A stretch of 64,000 nucleotides of DNA, from NCBI GenBank assembly GCA_964568075.1, contig CAZMOM010000017.1, positions 1 to 64,000 on the forward strand, read 5' to 3'. The notes under the pieces were generated by a model. The model was not told the origin of the DNA. It did no database searches and was given only the letters and a program-made list of their open reading frames with translations. The DNA comes from MnTg04 sp964568075. GTDB taxonomy: Bacteria > Pseudomonadota > Gammaproteobacteria > Steroidobacterales > MnTg04. The translations under genes and the position numbers were made by a program. Within the stretch, counting starts at the first letter, position 1; every line of letters begins with the position of its first letter. Positions 17,586 to 26,488 of the stretch are shown in pieces.

Positions 17586-19730
17586 TTATTTTTTGTATTG
17601 GTATTGATAACTATACCTCCCAGCCCCATAACGACTGCTCAACACATCCACATCATTAAATAATAATCCGCGCAAATTCACGCCAGCCTGCTGCAATCGT
17701 TTTACACACTGCTCAATTTCTCTCATCGGATGAGCGCCTGCTTTGATGATCATCAGCGAAGCAGCCGCGACCTGGCCGATGATGGTTGCATCAGTTACCG
17801 CGAGAATCGGCGGTGAGTCGATGATGATCTGGTCATATTGTGTTGATAGTTTGTTCATCAGCTTCGTGAAATTATCGTGCAGCAATAACTCCGCGGGATT
17901 GGGTGGTAATGCGCCGGTTGACAAGAAATCTAGGTCGGCAAGTGATGTTTGATGCACGGCAGCATTGACATCTGTGGTGCCACTGATCAGTTCAGACAGG
18001 CCTGGTGCTCTGCTATGGCCTACATACTGGTGCAGATGCCCTTTTCTAAGGTCGCCATCTACCAATAGAACTTTTTTGTCAGCGCTTGCCAGTACGGCTG
18101 CCAGGTTCACGCTGACAAAAGACTTACCAACCGTCGGCCTAGGCCCTGCAATCATAATGATGTTGTTTTTGGCTTCCATCATGCCGAAGTGCAGAGCGGT
18201 TCGCAGGTTTCTCAAGCTTTCGATTGCTGGGTCTTCGAGATCGGATTCGGCCAGCACGTTGAACTGACGATTGCCTTTTTTGATGTGTTTGTCCAGCGTC
18301 TCCTGATTTTTGCTGTGAGCAATGACGGCATAAACGGGAATACCAATTTGCTTTTCGACCAGGTCGGGATCTTCGACGCCACCGCTGAGTGCTTTTTTTA
18401 TAAACGCTGTAATGGTCCCGAGGAACCCGCCCAGTAGCAGGGAAACAACCAGTATCAACTTTTTTTTAGGTTTGAGCGGTTTATACGGAATCACTGCGTA
18501 GTCCACGACCCGCACATTGCCCACAGTGCCAGCTTTGACGACTCTAAGTTCCTGTGCGTTGTTTAGCAGCACAGTGTAAAGCTCGGTGTTGACTTGCACA
18601 TCGCGAAACAGACGCAGCACTTCCTGCTGAGTATTGGGTAGGCCCTGCACCTGCTGGTTTAAGCTATCGAGCTCAGCCTGAAGTCTCAATAACTGAATGT
18701 CCAGCGCTTTGACGGTGGGATGTTCAGAGGTAAACAGCTGAATCACTTCGTCGCGTTTTTGTTCGAGCTCGATGAGCTGGCCTTCGATGGAGACGACGGA
18801 TTCGAGAATGGCCCGGGTTTCCAGCGGCAAGTCCACCGAGCCTTGCTCGAGCCGGTAGGTATTCAATGCAACCTCGGCCGACTCCATCTGTTGTTTGACC
18901 AAAGGTAACTGTGCATCGAGAAACTCAAGCGTCTTTTCTGCTTCGGCCGACTTGCGTTCGACATTCTTTCGCACGTAAATATTGGCAATCTCATTGACCT
19001 GGTCGGTGACTTCATGGGGATCATCACCTTCGAGTACGATAGAAAGTATCCCCGAGCTCTTGCCCTTCTCGCTAACCTTGAGTCTTTCTTGCAAGTCCTC
19101 AATAGCTTTCAGGCGCGCCTGGCGTTCGAGTTGAAATTCGGTGCCGTCGCTCGCTGTCAGTGCCGAGACAAAGATAAATACATCGTCTTTGCTTGCCGTC
19201 TCGCCGACTTTCCCATCAAGTAATACATCGCCATCGGGATCATAGATTTGGTATGCGCCAGTTTTGCCAGCCACTAACCTGAGCTCTTCGCCGATCCACG
19301 CGTCCGGCACATCGAGCCGGTCGACCTGAATAACATCCTCGCCGCTGGCGAGCGCCCGCCCGATGATCGGAAAATAATCGGGTTCGGCTTTGATATCGAG
19401 TTTCAGATTATCAACGGCGTCACCGAGCACGAGTCGGGACTTCAGCAATTGAATCTCTGCGGTGACTGATGCATCTCCTTCGAGCAGCAGTTCGGAGATG
19501 TCGAGGCTGCCGAGGCCGCTTTTCTGATCTTCGACCTGCAACAGGCCATCGGCCTGGTAAATCGGTGTACTTAGAAACGCGTAGGCACCGCCGAGGAAAA
19601 CAGTGGCGGCGGTGATGCCGATAATGAGCCACTTGGTCTGCAAGACGACGGCGATCAGATCGCCGAGTTCGATTTCGTCCTCTGCGTAGTCGGGAGCCTG
19701 GATGAAAATTTGTTCTTTTTCTGTACTCAT
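17586..19730 (-). CDS. wzc: Wzc-like polysaccharide co-polymerase with tyrosine-kinase domain
   Basis: The 714-aa inner-membrane protein combines an N-terminal Wzz domain with TM1 (WLIIGITAATVFLGGAYAF) and a periplasmic coiled-coil region at about 190-400. TM2 follows (KKLILVVSLLLGGFLGTIT), then a C-terminal BY-kinase. The kinase has Walker A GPRPTVGKS, Walker A' VLLVDGDLRKGHLHQ and Walker B IIIDSPP, and ends in a Tyr-rich tail (SSRYGAGRYSYQYQYKK). Autophosphorylation of the tail and removal by Wzb control chain length and export. Start ATG 19730 gives a normal N-terminus; a longer frame to 19850 overlaps the export gene's 3' end. Confidence 0.93.
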   Translation of the reverse strand: MSTEKEQIFIQAPDYAEDEIELGDLIAVVLQTKWLIIGITAATVFLGGAYAFLSTPIYQADGLLQVEDQKSGLGSLDISELLLEGDASVTAEIQLLKSRLVLGDAVDNLKLDIKAEPDYFPIIGRALASGEDVIQVDRLDVPDAWIGEELRLVAGKTGAYQIYDPDGDVLLDGKVGETASKDDVFIFVSALTASDGTEFQLERQARLKAIEDLQERLKVSEKGKSSGILSIVLEGDDPHEVTDQVNEIANIYVRKNVERKSAEAEKTLEFLDAQLPLVKQQMESAEVALNTYRLEQGSVDLPLETRAILESVVSIEGQLIELEQKRDEVIQLFTSEHPTVKALDIQLLRLQAELDSLNQQVQGLPNTQQEVLRLFRDVQVNTELYTVLLNNAQELRVVKAGTVGNVRVVDYAVIPYKPLKPKKKLILVVSLLLGGFLGTITAFIKKALSGGVEDPDLVEKQIGIPVYAVIAHSKNQETLDKHIKKGNRQFNVLAESDLEDPAIESLRNLRTALHFGMMEAKNNIIMIAGPRPTVGKSFVSVNLAAVLASADKKVLLVDGDLRKGHLHQYVGHSRAPGLSELISGTTDVNAAVHQTSLADLDFLSTGALPPNPAELLLHDNFTKLMNKLSTQYDQIIIDSPPILAVTDATIIGQVAAASLMIIKAGAHPMREIEQCVKRLQQAGVNLRGLLFNDVDVLSSRYGAGRYSYQYQYKK

Positions 19731-19785
19731 TCTTTTTGCTGATTCTCTTTGTACGGGTGTCAGTGGTTGGGTTTTGTTTCGCGGC

Positions 19786-20918
19786 TTAGTTTGTGCTGAG
19801 GTCGTCGGCCGCCTCAAGAATCCTGGCCGTTGGCAATATCTGGCTGGCAACGCGGTTCCAGCTCGACACGCCCTTGGTGTCTACGAACACCACATCCTGG
19901 GCGAGCAGTTCAAAGCGCTCGGCCAGCAACATCGAGTAGGCGTACTGTGCATTCAGGCGGTAAATCTGCGGGTTATTTTGTTCGCTGCCGCGTACTATAT
20001 AGATCTTGCTGGGGTCGGCGGTGTCTTGATCCACGCCGCCGACCTCCGCCAGCGCGTGCGCGAGGGTCAGGCGGCCATTGGGAATGACGACAGATGAGGG
20101 TCTGTTTACCTCGCCCATCACGAAGACCTGCTCGTGGCTGAGGTTGCGCACATAGAGGATGTCCTGATCCTGCAGCAGGATGTTCTGGCCGGCCTCGCCG
20201 GATTCATACAAGGCCAGCAGGTTGATTTCGTAAACTTCCTCGCCGCGTGTGACCTTGACGCCGGTTTTGTCGGCCGCCTCGGTCAGCCCGCCGGAACGGT
20301 TGATCGCTTCGGCGACGGTTGGCGGTACGTCGTCGATGGTGATCACGCCCGGGATTTTGACTTCGCCGACGACATAGATGCGCTGGCTGCGGTAGTCCAC
20401 GACGCGGACATCGAGCTGCGGGTTCTGGATATAGGTGCTGAGTTTATCGGTCAGCGCAGCGCGCAACTCGCCGATGGTCATGCCGGCCACCTGCATGGCG
20501 CCGACATAAGGGNNNNNNNNNNATAAGGGTAAAACAATATGCCGTCTTCACCGACGAGCTGGCCGGCTTCGGCCGGGTTGCGAAACTGGCCGGCCGGGAT
20601 GGTCAGTTCCGGGTGATCCCAGACCGTGATCTGCAGGACATCGCGCGGGCCGATTGTGTACTGGTAATCGCTGCGGGTTTGCAGGCCCGATAGCGAGACG
20701 ACGGGGTTCTTTTGTTGTCGCGCCATCTGCTCGATCAGTTGCAGGGTGACCGGCACGACTTCGAGTGTCTGGTCGCCGATCTGTAATTGACCATCGGGGA
20801 ACCAGTTGCTGCCGGTGTCTTCTTTCATGCGCATACCAGGCGCCAGCCCACAGCCATGCAGCAAGGCGATCAGTAAAAAAATCCCGGTTATTCTTTTTAT
20901 TGTTGCGGTGGTTGTCAT
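19786..20918 (-). CDS. wza: Outer-membrane polysaccharide export protein Wza (interrupted by a scaffold gap)
   Basis: The gene begins at ATG 20918 with a lipoprotein signal, GIFLLIALLHGCGLAPG. It continues through SDYQYTIGPRDVLQITVWDHPEL (polysaccharide export domain) up to GILFYPY, where ten Ns intervene. It resumes with VGAMQVAGMTIGEL, then SLBB-type segments (IYVVGEVKIPGVITI, VFVMGEVNRPSSVVI). The bases ATAAGGG stand on both sides of the Ns. Dropping the Ns and one copy (17 nt) leaves 1116 nt in one frame, 371 aa, and restores the family motif FYPYVG. It forms the octameric export channel fed by the Wzc-like protein. It lies 11 nt after wzb. Confidence 0.92.
20513..20522. other. Ten-N scaffold gap inside wza
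   Basis: Runs of N at a contig join. The seven bases before and after are the same (ATAAGGG), so the contigs overlap and no sequence is missing. Confidence 0.9.
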
Positions 20919-20928
20919 TCGGCTTCGC

Positions 20929-21378
20929 TCACCCTTCTTGTATCTTGATTTTTTCGGCCCAGTCCCTGACGCCTTGTTCGATAAAGACCAGCGCCTCTTC
21001 GAACGCGGCCCGCGGTTGCCGGTACGGGTCCGGCACGTCCTCATCGGTCCACTCGCACAACCGGTATACCTTGCCCCGGGTGGCCGGTTCCAGCTCGCTG
21101 ATCAACTGGCGGTGACCGGATTCCATGACCAGGACCAGGTCCGCCGCTTTGATCAGGCCCGGTTCCAGTTGCCGGGCCCGGTGGCTGCTTATGTCGAGGC
21201 CGCGTTCGCCCATCAGCGCGATGGCATGGTCATCGGCCGGATGACCAACCAGCGCGCCGAGGCCGGCCGAGCCCAGACTAACACCGGATTGTTCGCCGAG
21301 GGCGTTTTTCAGCATCGCCGCCGCCATTGGGCTGCGGCAAACATTGCCAACACAAACGACGAGTACATCCCTGACCAT
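20929..21378 (-). CDS. wzb: Low-molecular-weight protein tyrosine phosphatase
   Basis: The 149-aa cytoplasmic enzyme has the P-loop CVGNVCRS (C-x5-R) near the N-terminus and the general-acid Asp in DEDVPDPYRQP. It dephosphorylates the tyrosine tail of the Wzc-type kinase. Length matches the family. It is the first gene of the wzb-wza-wzc-wzx-wzy order, with the intergenic space 21379-21575 as its likely promoter region. A capsule-cluster Wzb is more likely than a free-standing phosphatase because of the context. Confidence 0.93.
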   Translation of the reverse strand: MVRDVLVVCVGNVCRSPMAAAMLKNALGEQSGVSLGSAGLGALVGHPADDHAIALMGERGLDISSHRARQLEPGLIKAADLVLVMESGHRQLISELEPATRGKVYRLCEWTDEDVPDPYRQPRAAFEEALVFIEQGVRDWAEKIKIQEG

Positions 21379-21461
21379 AACCTTCTAGTTCTTGCGCCGA
21401 GCGGAGACGTTTGTCGCCTCTTTACAACGATTGTTGGTAATAATGCCTAAGTGATTGATTT

Positions 21462-21479
21462 ATGTCTATATTGAGACAT
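21462..21479. promoter_or_regulatory. Inverted repeat upstream of wzb
   Basis: ATGTCT ATATTG AGACAT is a perfect 6-bp inverted repeat about 85 bp upstream of the wzb start, inside the only promoter-sized space before the export operon. It could be an operator; no regulator is identified. Confidence 0.3.
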
Positions 21480-21510
21480 TATGACCATGTGAGGGGGAAG
21501 GCGTCATCGG

Positions 21511-21625
21511 GCTTGGCCGCTCTCGCACATCCGTGTGCTTCGCGGCATAAGGTCATCCTGACCGTAAAAGCCGTCCTACATCGATTCCCGACTTCGGTGG
21601 AAGACGTTGTCGGATCTGAAGGCTC
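21511..21625. repeat. Dispersed GC-rich repeat, copy 1
   Basis: Carries the shared core CTCTCGCACATCCGTGTGCT, then TCGCGGCATAAGGTCATCCT and GACC, as at 23001, 27838, 47827 and 50850. Its right part (CTTCGGTGGAAGACG) resembles CTCCGGTGGAAAACG at 51030 in copy 5. This end overlaps the last codons of the rfbB gene. Confidence 0.75.
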
Positions 21626-22730
21626 TTCTACGCGTATTGGGTTTTGACCCATCCTGGTAGCTGCCATCCATGACCTGCCGCCACCAGGCTTCGTTGTTCA
21701 GATACCAGTCCACGGTTTGACATAATCCGGTATCCAGGCCGGTGCTGGGCGAGAAGCCGAAATCTTTTTTAATTCTTTTTGAATCAATGGCATAACGGCG
21801 GTCGTGGCCGGGCCGGTCCATCACGGTTTGTAGTAAATCGACGCTTTGCCCGCCCTTTGGCACCGGTGCGTCGGGATACTTTTCGGCCAGGGCCGGGTTC
21901 TCCGCAAAAGCTTCGTCCAGCGCCTCGCATAGCCGCGTGACCAGGCTGCGGTTGTCGCACTCGCTGTTACCGCCGACGTTGTAGACGCGGCCGGTCTCGC
22001 CTTTCGCCAGAATCAGATCCAGCGCCGCGCAATGATCTGACACGTGCAGCCAGTCGCGAACCTGCAGGCCGTCGCCATATAAAGGCAGCGGCCTGCAATG
22101 CAGCGCATTAATCAAAAACAACGGAATCAGTTTTTCGGGAAACTGGTAAGGACCGTAATTGTTCGAGCAGTTGCTGATGCTGACTGGCAGGCCATAGGTC
22201 TTGTTATAGGCGCGCACCAGGTGATCCGACGCGGCCTTGCTCGCGGCGTACGGTGAGTTTGGTTTGTACGGGTGATCTTCGGTAAAAAGCGCATCGTCAG
22301 GTTGTAGCGAGCCATATACTTCATCGGTCGAGACATGAAGGAAACGACAGTTTTCGAAATCATGCTTACCCCAGACTTTTTTTGCCGCCTTTAGCAGACT
22401 GTGCGTGCCGATGATATTGGTTTCGATAAACGCATCCGGCTCATGGATCGACCGATCCACGTGCGACTCGGCGGCGAAATGCACGATGGTGTTCAGATCG
22501 TTATCGCGCAGCAGTTTTTCGACCAAATCCTGGTCGCGAATATCACCGTAGACAAATTTGAATCCGGCGCGGGATTCGAGACCGTCCAGGCTATGGCGGT
22601 TGCCGGTATAAGTCAGCGCATCGAGAACGGCAATTTTGGTATCGGAATACTTATCCAGCCAGTACCTGACAAAATTGACGCCGATAAAACCAGCGCCGCC
22701 GGTGACGAGTAATTTTTTTTTAGCGCTCAT
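21576..22730 (-). CDS. rfbB: dTDP-glucose 4,6-dehydratase with an altered C-terminus
   Basis: Makes dTDP-4-keto-6-deoxyglucose. The protein begins with the Rossmann motif VTGGAGFIGVNFVRYWL and has HFAAESHVDRSI and FLHVSTDEVYGSL. Y-x3-K lies in NSPYAASKAASDHLV, and NCSNNYGPYQFPEKLIPLF follows. At 384 aa it is about 25-30 residues longer than usual. After the normal end (WWRQVMDGSYQDG) a basic tail SKPNTRRRAFRSDNVFHRS runs into the dispersed repeat. The natural stop was probably lost when the repeat arrived. No rfbA, rfbC or rfbD is in the window, so the rest of the dTDP-sugar pathway must be elsewhere. Confidence 0.93.
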   Translation of the reverse strand: MSAKKKLLVTGGAGFIGVNFVRYWLDKYSDTKIAVLDALTYTGNRHSLDGLESRAGFKFVYGDIRDQDLVEKLLRDNDLNTIVHFAAESHVDRSIHEPDAFIETNIIGTHSLLKAAKKVWGKHDFENCRFLHVSTDEVYGSLQPDDALFTEDHPYKPNSPYAASKAASDHLVRAYNKTYGLPVSISNCSNNYGPYQFPEKLIPLFLINALHCRPLPLYGDGLQVRDWLHVSDHCAALDLILAKGETGRVYNVGGNSECDNRSLVTRLCEALDEAFAENPALAEKYPDAPVPKGGQSVDLLQTVMDRPGHDRRYAIDSKRIKKDFGFSPSTGLDTGLCQTVDWYLNNEAWWRQVMDGSYQDGSKPNTRRRAFRSDNVFHRSRESM

Positions 22731-22914
22731 CTATATATGTTCAATACGACCCTTTACAGGGCATCATGCCAAACTTCGGCCCGGTTTGCCGAGTTTTTAA
22801 TGGGTTTCGCTGCAATCCAGCACGCTATAACGTGGCCGTGGCGCAACGCCTTTATGCTGAACAGCGTAGTCATTCGAACTGATTGGTTCGAGTCGCGATG
22901 GGTTTTCCGGCACG

Positions 22915-23136
22915 AAAAAGGGTACAGATTTATTTTTCGACGGAACCGTGGCAAGCCCTTGATAGTGGCGCCTGAAAAAAAATATCAGTCCCCTTTTTTT
23001 GGTCCGGCCGCTCTCGCGCATCCGTGTGCTTCGGCCGCTCCCGGCCATCCTTGGCCTCCGCGGGGCTCGCACATCCGTGTGCTTCGCGGCATAAGGTCGT
23101 CCTGACCTTAAAGGCCCTGCTACGGCCTTTTTAGCC
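22915..23136. repeat. Dispersed repeat, copy 2, with a small inverted-repeat element beside it
   Basis: The 22731-23130 gap has no gene. From 22915, AAAAAGGGTACAGATTTATT begins a short element that closes at about 23000 with the mirror sequence CAGTCCCCTTTTTTT. The GC-rich core follows from 23001 (CCGCTCTCGCGCATCCGTGT, then GCTTCGGCCGCTCCCGGCC, then the CATAAGGTCGTCCTGACC block) and runs to the pgi stop. The rest of the gap (22731-22914) shows nothing recognisable. Confidence 0.75.
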
Positions 23137-24690
23137 TTTATCGGCGAGCGTCAGCTTCGATAGCGGGTAGTAACCGGTTGTGTTCATTTCCCTGGCCAGT
23201 TTTTTACCCAATTCGACGCCAAACTGATCGAATGGATTGATCCCCCAGATCATGGCCGCTGAAAACACGCGGTGCTCGTAGAACGCCAGCAGGCTGCCGA
23301 GTATCGTGGGGGTGACGCTTTCGAAGACGATCACCGTCGATGGGTGATTGCCCGGTGCCGTGCGATGCGGCTCCTCGTCGCCATCGCCACCCACGGCCAG
23401 CGTTTGTGCCTGTGCCCGTGCATTGGCCTGGTTGATCGCGTTCGCATCGGGGTCGTCGATGGCGAGATTGGCCGGCACCAGGAATTCGGTTGCGAACGAT
23501 TCGGTGCCCTGGTGCAGTAACTGCATCAACGCGTGTTGGGCGTTGGACCCGGCACCGCCCCACAACAAGGTCCCGGTCGAGTATTCCACGGGCCGACCGT
23601 CGCGGGTCGTGCTCTTGCCCAGGCTTTCCATGAACAACTGTTGCAGGTAAGCGGGCAGTCGTGCCAGTCGTTCTGTGTAGGGCAACACGATCAGGCTGTG
23701 GCTGTTCTGGAAATTGATGTTCCAGACATCGGTCAGCGCCGCCAGCACCGGCAGGTTTTTATTGAGCGGCGTGTCGCGAAAATGAATATCCATGTCGCGC
23801 GCACCGTGTAACAGCGCGCGGAAATTTTTCATGCCGATCCCCAGCGCCAGCGCCAGGCCGACCGCTGACCACAGCGAATAGCGCCCGCCGACCCAGTCCC
23901 AGATCGAAAAACGCAGATCCGGTTCGATGCCGAATTCCCCCATCGCCTCGTCGTTGGCGGAAACGGCGATGATTTGTCGAGAAACCGCTTTGTCGCCCAG
24001 CCAATCGGCCAGCCAGAACCTGGCGCGTTGTGCGTTCGCCATCGTTTCCTGGGTCGTGAATGTTTTCGAGCAGACAATAAACAGGGTTTCCGCGGGGTCG
24101 AGGCGTTGGGTGAGATCGTGCAATGCCTGGCCGTCGATCGCGGAGACGAAATGGCATTGCATCTGCGGATTGCGGAAATCGTGCAGCGCCTGCCACGCCA
24201 TCTTTGGGCCGAGGTCGGAACCGCCGATACCGATGTTGACGATCTGCCTGAGCGGCTTGCCGGTGGCGCCGGTATGTTTGCCGGCGTGGACAGCTTCGAC
24301 AAACTTAGCGATACGCTCGAGTTCGGCGTGTACCAAGGGCACGACGGACTCGCCGCCGGCGGTGTATTGATCGTCGGCATCCGCCCGCAACGCCATGTGC
24401 ATGGCGGCGCGGTTTTCGGTGTTGTTGACCGGCTCGCCGGCGAATAGCTTTTCGCGCCAGGATTCCAGTTGCCGCTCTGCGGCCAGCGATAACAATGAAT
24501 TTAACGTGTCTTGATCGAGATGCTGACGGCTGAAAACCATGCCCAGCCCGCAGGCCCAGGCGGAAAATTCCGTACGCCGGCCGGGCTGGTTTAACAGGTC
24601 TTGCAACGGCACCGGGGCCAGACGCTCCGCGTGGGCGACCAGGGCCGGCCAGCTTGGGCATTGCGTCAGCTTGGTGTCGGCGGCGGGCAT
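23131..24690 (-). CDS. pgi: Glucose-6-phosphate isomerase
   Basis: Interconverts glucose 6-phosphate and fructose 6-phosphate. The latter feeds GDP-mannose, the precursor of the GDP-fucose made by gmd/fcl. The 519-aa protein has IVNIGIGGSDLGPKMAWQAL and FSIWDWVGGRYSLWSAVGL. GTLLWGGAGSNAQHALMQLL contributes the active-site Glu/His region, and WGINPFDQFGVELGK is the family C-terminal signature. Slightly shorter than the E. coli enzyme but complete. ATG 24690 is 6 nt after the epimerase stop, so the two are co-transcribed. The stop lies in the repeat region. Confidence 0.96.
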   Translation of the reverse strand: MPAADTKLTQCPSWPALVAHAERLAPVPLQDLLNQPGRRTEFSAWACGLGMVFSRQHLDQDTLNSLLSLAAERQLESWREKLFAGEPVNNTENRAAMHMALRADADDQYTAGGESVVPLVHAELERIAKFVEAVHAGKHTGATGKPLRQIVNIGIGGSDLGPKMAWQALHDFRNPQMQCHFVSAIDGQALHDLTQRLDPAETLFIVCSKTFTTQETMANAQRARFWLADWLGDKAVSRQIIAVSANDEAMGEFGIEPDLRFSIWDWVGGRYSLWSAVGLALALGIGMKNFRALLHGARDMDIHFRDTPLNKNLPVLAALTDVWNINFQNSHSLIVLPYTERLARLPAYLQQLFMESLGKSTTRDGRPVEYSTGTLLWGGAGSNAQHALMQLLHQGTESFATEFLVPANLAIDDPDANAINQANARAQAQTLAVGGDGDEEPHRTAPGNHPSTVIVFESVTPTILGSLLAFYEHRVFSAAMIWGINPFDQFGVELGKKLAREMNTTGYYPLSKLTLADKG

Positions 24691-24696
24691 TGCAGA

Positions 24697-25713
24697 TCAG
24701 ACCAGCTTGGGCTGATAGTACTCGAGGTACCATTCGACGAATCGACGCACGCCCTCTTCCACCGACGTCTCTGGCAGGTAGCCGGTTTCGGCGACCAGGT
24801 CGGTGATATCGGCACAGGTGTCGGGCACGTCCCCGAGTTGTAGCGGCAGCATGTTTTTTTCTGCCTTGCGGCCCAGGCAGTCCTCCAGCACCTCGATGTA
24901 GTGCAGCAGTTCGACCGGCTCGTTGTTGCCGATGTTGTAAATCCGGTAGGGCACCTGCGAGGTGCCGGGGTCGGGCTTATCGCTGTTCCACTGTGGGTTG
25001 GGGGTGGCGATCTTGACCAGCGAGCGGACGACGCCTTCGGCGATGTCGTCGATAAACGTGAAATCGCGTTTGTGCCGGCCATGGTTAAACACATCGATCG
25101 GTTTGCCGGCCAGGATGTTTTTGGTGAACAGGAACAAGGCCATGTCGGGCCGGCCCCAGGGGCCATAAACGGTAAAAAAGCGCAGGCCGGTCACCGGTAG
25201 CTGATACAGACTGGCGTAGGTGTGGGCCATCAGTTCGTTGGCTTTCTTGCTCGCCGCGTAGAGCGACAGCGGGTGATCCACGTTTTGATGGATGGTAAAC
25301 GGCATGTGCGTGTTGGCGCCATAGACGGAGCTGGTCGAGGCATAGACCAGGTGTTCGATACCGTGATGGCGGCAGCCTTCGAGAATATGCAGGAACGCGA
25401 CTATGTTGTTGTCGATATAGGCGTGCGGGTTTTCGATCGAGTAGCGGACGCCGGCCTGGGCGGCGAGATGGACGACGCGATCGAACTTGTGCATTTTAAA
25501 CAGGTGTTCGATTTCGGCGCGATCCGTGAGATCGAATTTGACGAATTCGAATTTATCGTCGGCCTGCAACCTGGCCAGGCGCGCCTTTTTCAGATCGACA
25601 TCGTAATAATCGTTCAGGTTGTCCAGACCGACGACGATGTCGCCACGATCGAGAAGCCTGCGCGCGACGAAAGAGCCGATAAATCCGGCGGCGCCTGTGA
25701 CCAGTATGTTCAT
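24697..25713 (-). CDS. NAD-dependent sugar epimerase, probable UDP-glucuronate 4-epimerase
   Basis: The 338-aa extended SDR starts MNILVTGAAGFIGSFVARRL with GLDNLNDYYDVDLKKARLA. HLAAQAGVRYSIENPHAYI, YASTSSVYGAN and Y-x3-K in YAASKKANELMAH follow. FFTVYGPWGRPDMALFLFTK is characteristic of the UDP-glucuronate 4-epimerase group, which makes UDP-galacturonate. Start ATG 25713 has AGGGA 8 nt upstream; the frame extends to 25740 but without a ribosome site. Likely supplies a uronic acid to surface glycans. Confidence 0.85.
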   Translation of the reverse strand: MNILVTGAAGFIGSFVARRLLDRGDIVVGLDNLNDYYDVDLKKARLARLQADDKFEFVKFDLTDRAEIEHLFKMHKFDRVVHLAAQAGVRYSIENPHAYIDNNIVAFLHILEGCRHHGIEHLVYASTSSVYGANTHMPFTIHQNVDHPLSLYAASKKANELMAHTYASLYQLPVTGLRFFTVYGPWGRPDMALFLFTKNILAGKPIDVFNHGRHKRDFTFIDDIAEGVVRSLVKIATPNPQWNSDKPDPGTSQVPYRIYNIGNNEPVELLHYIEVLEDCLGRKAEKNMLPLQLGDVPDTCADITDLVAETGYLPETSVEEGVRRFVEWYLEYYQPKLV

Positions 25714-25741
25714 TTCACAATTCCCTGCAAAAGGGAGCAAA

Positions 25742-25765
25742 TAAAAAAGGGGACAGATTCATTTG
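25742..25765. repeat. Terminal-repeat-like motif at the dnaQ stop
   Basis: AAAAAAGGGGACAGATTCAT matches the ends of the small inverted-repeat elements at 22915, 47805, 48020 and 51080. The dnaQ stop codon TGA lies within it. No second end is seen nearby, so this is a solo copy. Confidence 0.55.
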
Positions 25766-26466
25766 TTCCACAGGCAACCATTCTCGCTGGCCTGCTCGAT
25801 CGTCTCAAGACAGGCCTGATGCGCCGACAGTTCCTCATCGGTGGCCTTGACGACGACCAGTCTCAAGCCTGCCCGGTCTATCCTGGTGGCTGGCTTGCCG
25901 AGCGCGGCCATCTGCCCGGGCTGGCTTTCGGCATCGAGCGACAGCGCCGCCTGGCCGCCGGTCATGATCAGGTAAACATCGGCCAGGATCCGGGCATCGA
26001 GCAACGCCCCGTGCAACTCGCGGTTCGAGTTGTCGATTTCATAGCGCTTGCACAAGGCGTCGAGGCTGTTGCGCTGGCCGGGGTGTATCGAGCGCGCCAG
26101 CGCCAGCGTGTCGAGGACGTGGCACAGGTCTTCCATCCGTTGTGGATGCTCGGCCAGTTGCAGCTCGTTGTTGAGGAAGCCGATATCGAATGGCGCGTTG
26201 TGGATGATCAGTTCCGAGCCTTTGATAAATTCCAGAAAATCGGCGGCGACATCGGCGAAAAACGGTTTGTGTTCCAGATATTCGTTGCTCAGCCCGTGCA
26301 CTTCCTGGGCGCCCGGGTCGATGGAACGCTGCGGGTTCAGGTAACGCTGAAAGGTGTTGCCCGTCGTGCGCCGGTTAATAAGCTCGACGCAGCCGATTTC
26401 GATGATCCGGTGGCCCTGCGATGGCTCGAGACCGGTGGTTTCGGTATCCAGAACGATTTGCCGCAT
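25759..26466 (-). CDS. dnaQ: DNA polymerase III epsilon subunit (3'-5' proofreading exonuclease)
   Basis: The 235-aa DEDDh exonuclease has ExoI in IVLDTETTGLEP, ExoII in IIHNAPFDIGFLNNEL and ExoIII with HGALLDARILADVYL. The C-terminal tail is the part that binds the polymerase subunit. ATG 26466 follows AAAGGA. Frames continuing further upstream overlap rnhA and are not real coding. The last codons fall in a repeat motif, which may have trimmed a few residues relative to the E. coli protein (243 aa). It is encoded next to rnhA, as in many gammaproteobacteria. Confidence 0.96.
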   Translation of the reverse strand: MRQIVLDTETTGLEPSQGHRIIEIGCVELINRRTTGNTFQRYLNPQRSIDPGAQEVHGLSNEYLEHKPFFADVAADFLEFIKGSELIIHNAPFDIGFLNNELQLAEHPQRMEDLCHVLDTLALARSIHPGQRNSLDALCKRYEIDNSNRELHGALLDARILADVYLIMTGGQAALSLDAESQPGQMAALGKPATRIDRAGLRLVVVKATDEELSAHQACLETIEQASENGCLWNK

Positions 26467-26488
26467 TTCAGGTCCTTTCGCTGACTGA

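Noticed and set aside
22797..23105. Frames in the repeat that give similar Arg/Gly/Pro-rich peptides at several loci
   Set aside because: They recur because the DNA repeat recurs; there is no sign of selection on the protein.
23829..24447. Several long frames overlapping pgi on both strands
   Set aside because: Compositional shadows of a GC-rich gene; Ser/Arg-rich nonsense products, while pgi itself is fully conserved.
25222..26484. 420-codon plus-strand frame over dnaQ and the epimerase
   Set aside because: Antisense to two well identified genes; no family resemblance, long only because of codon bias.
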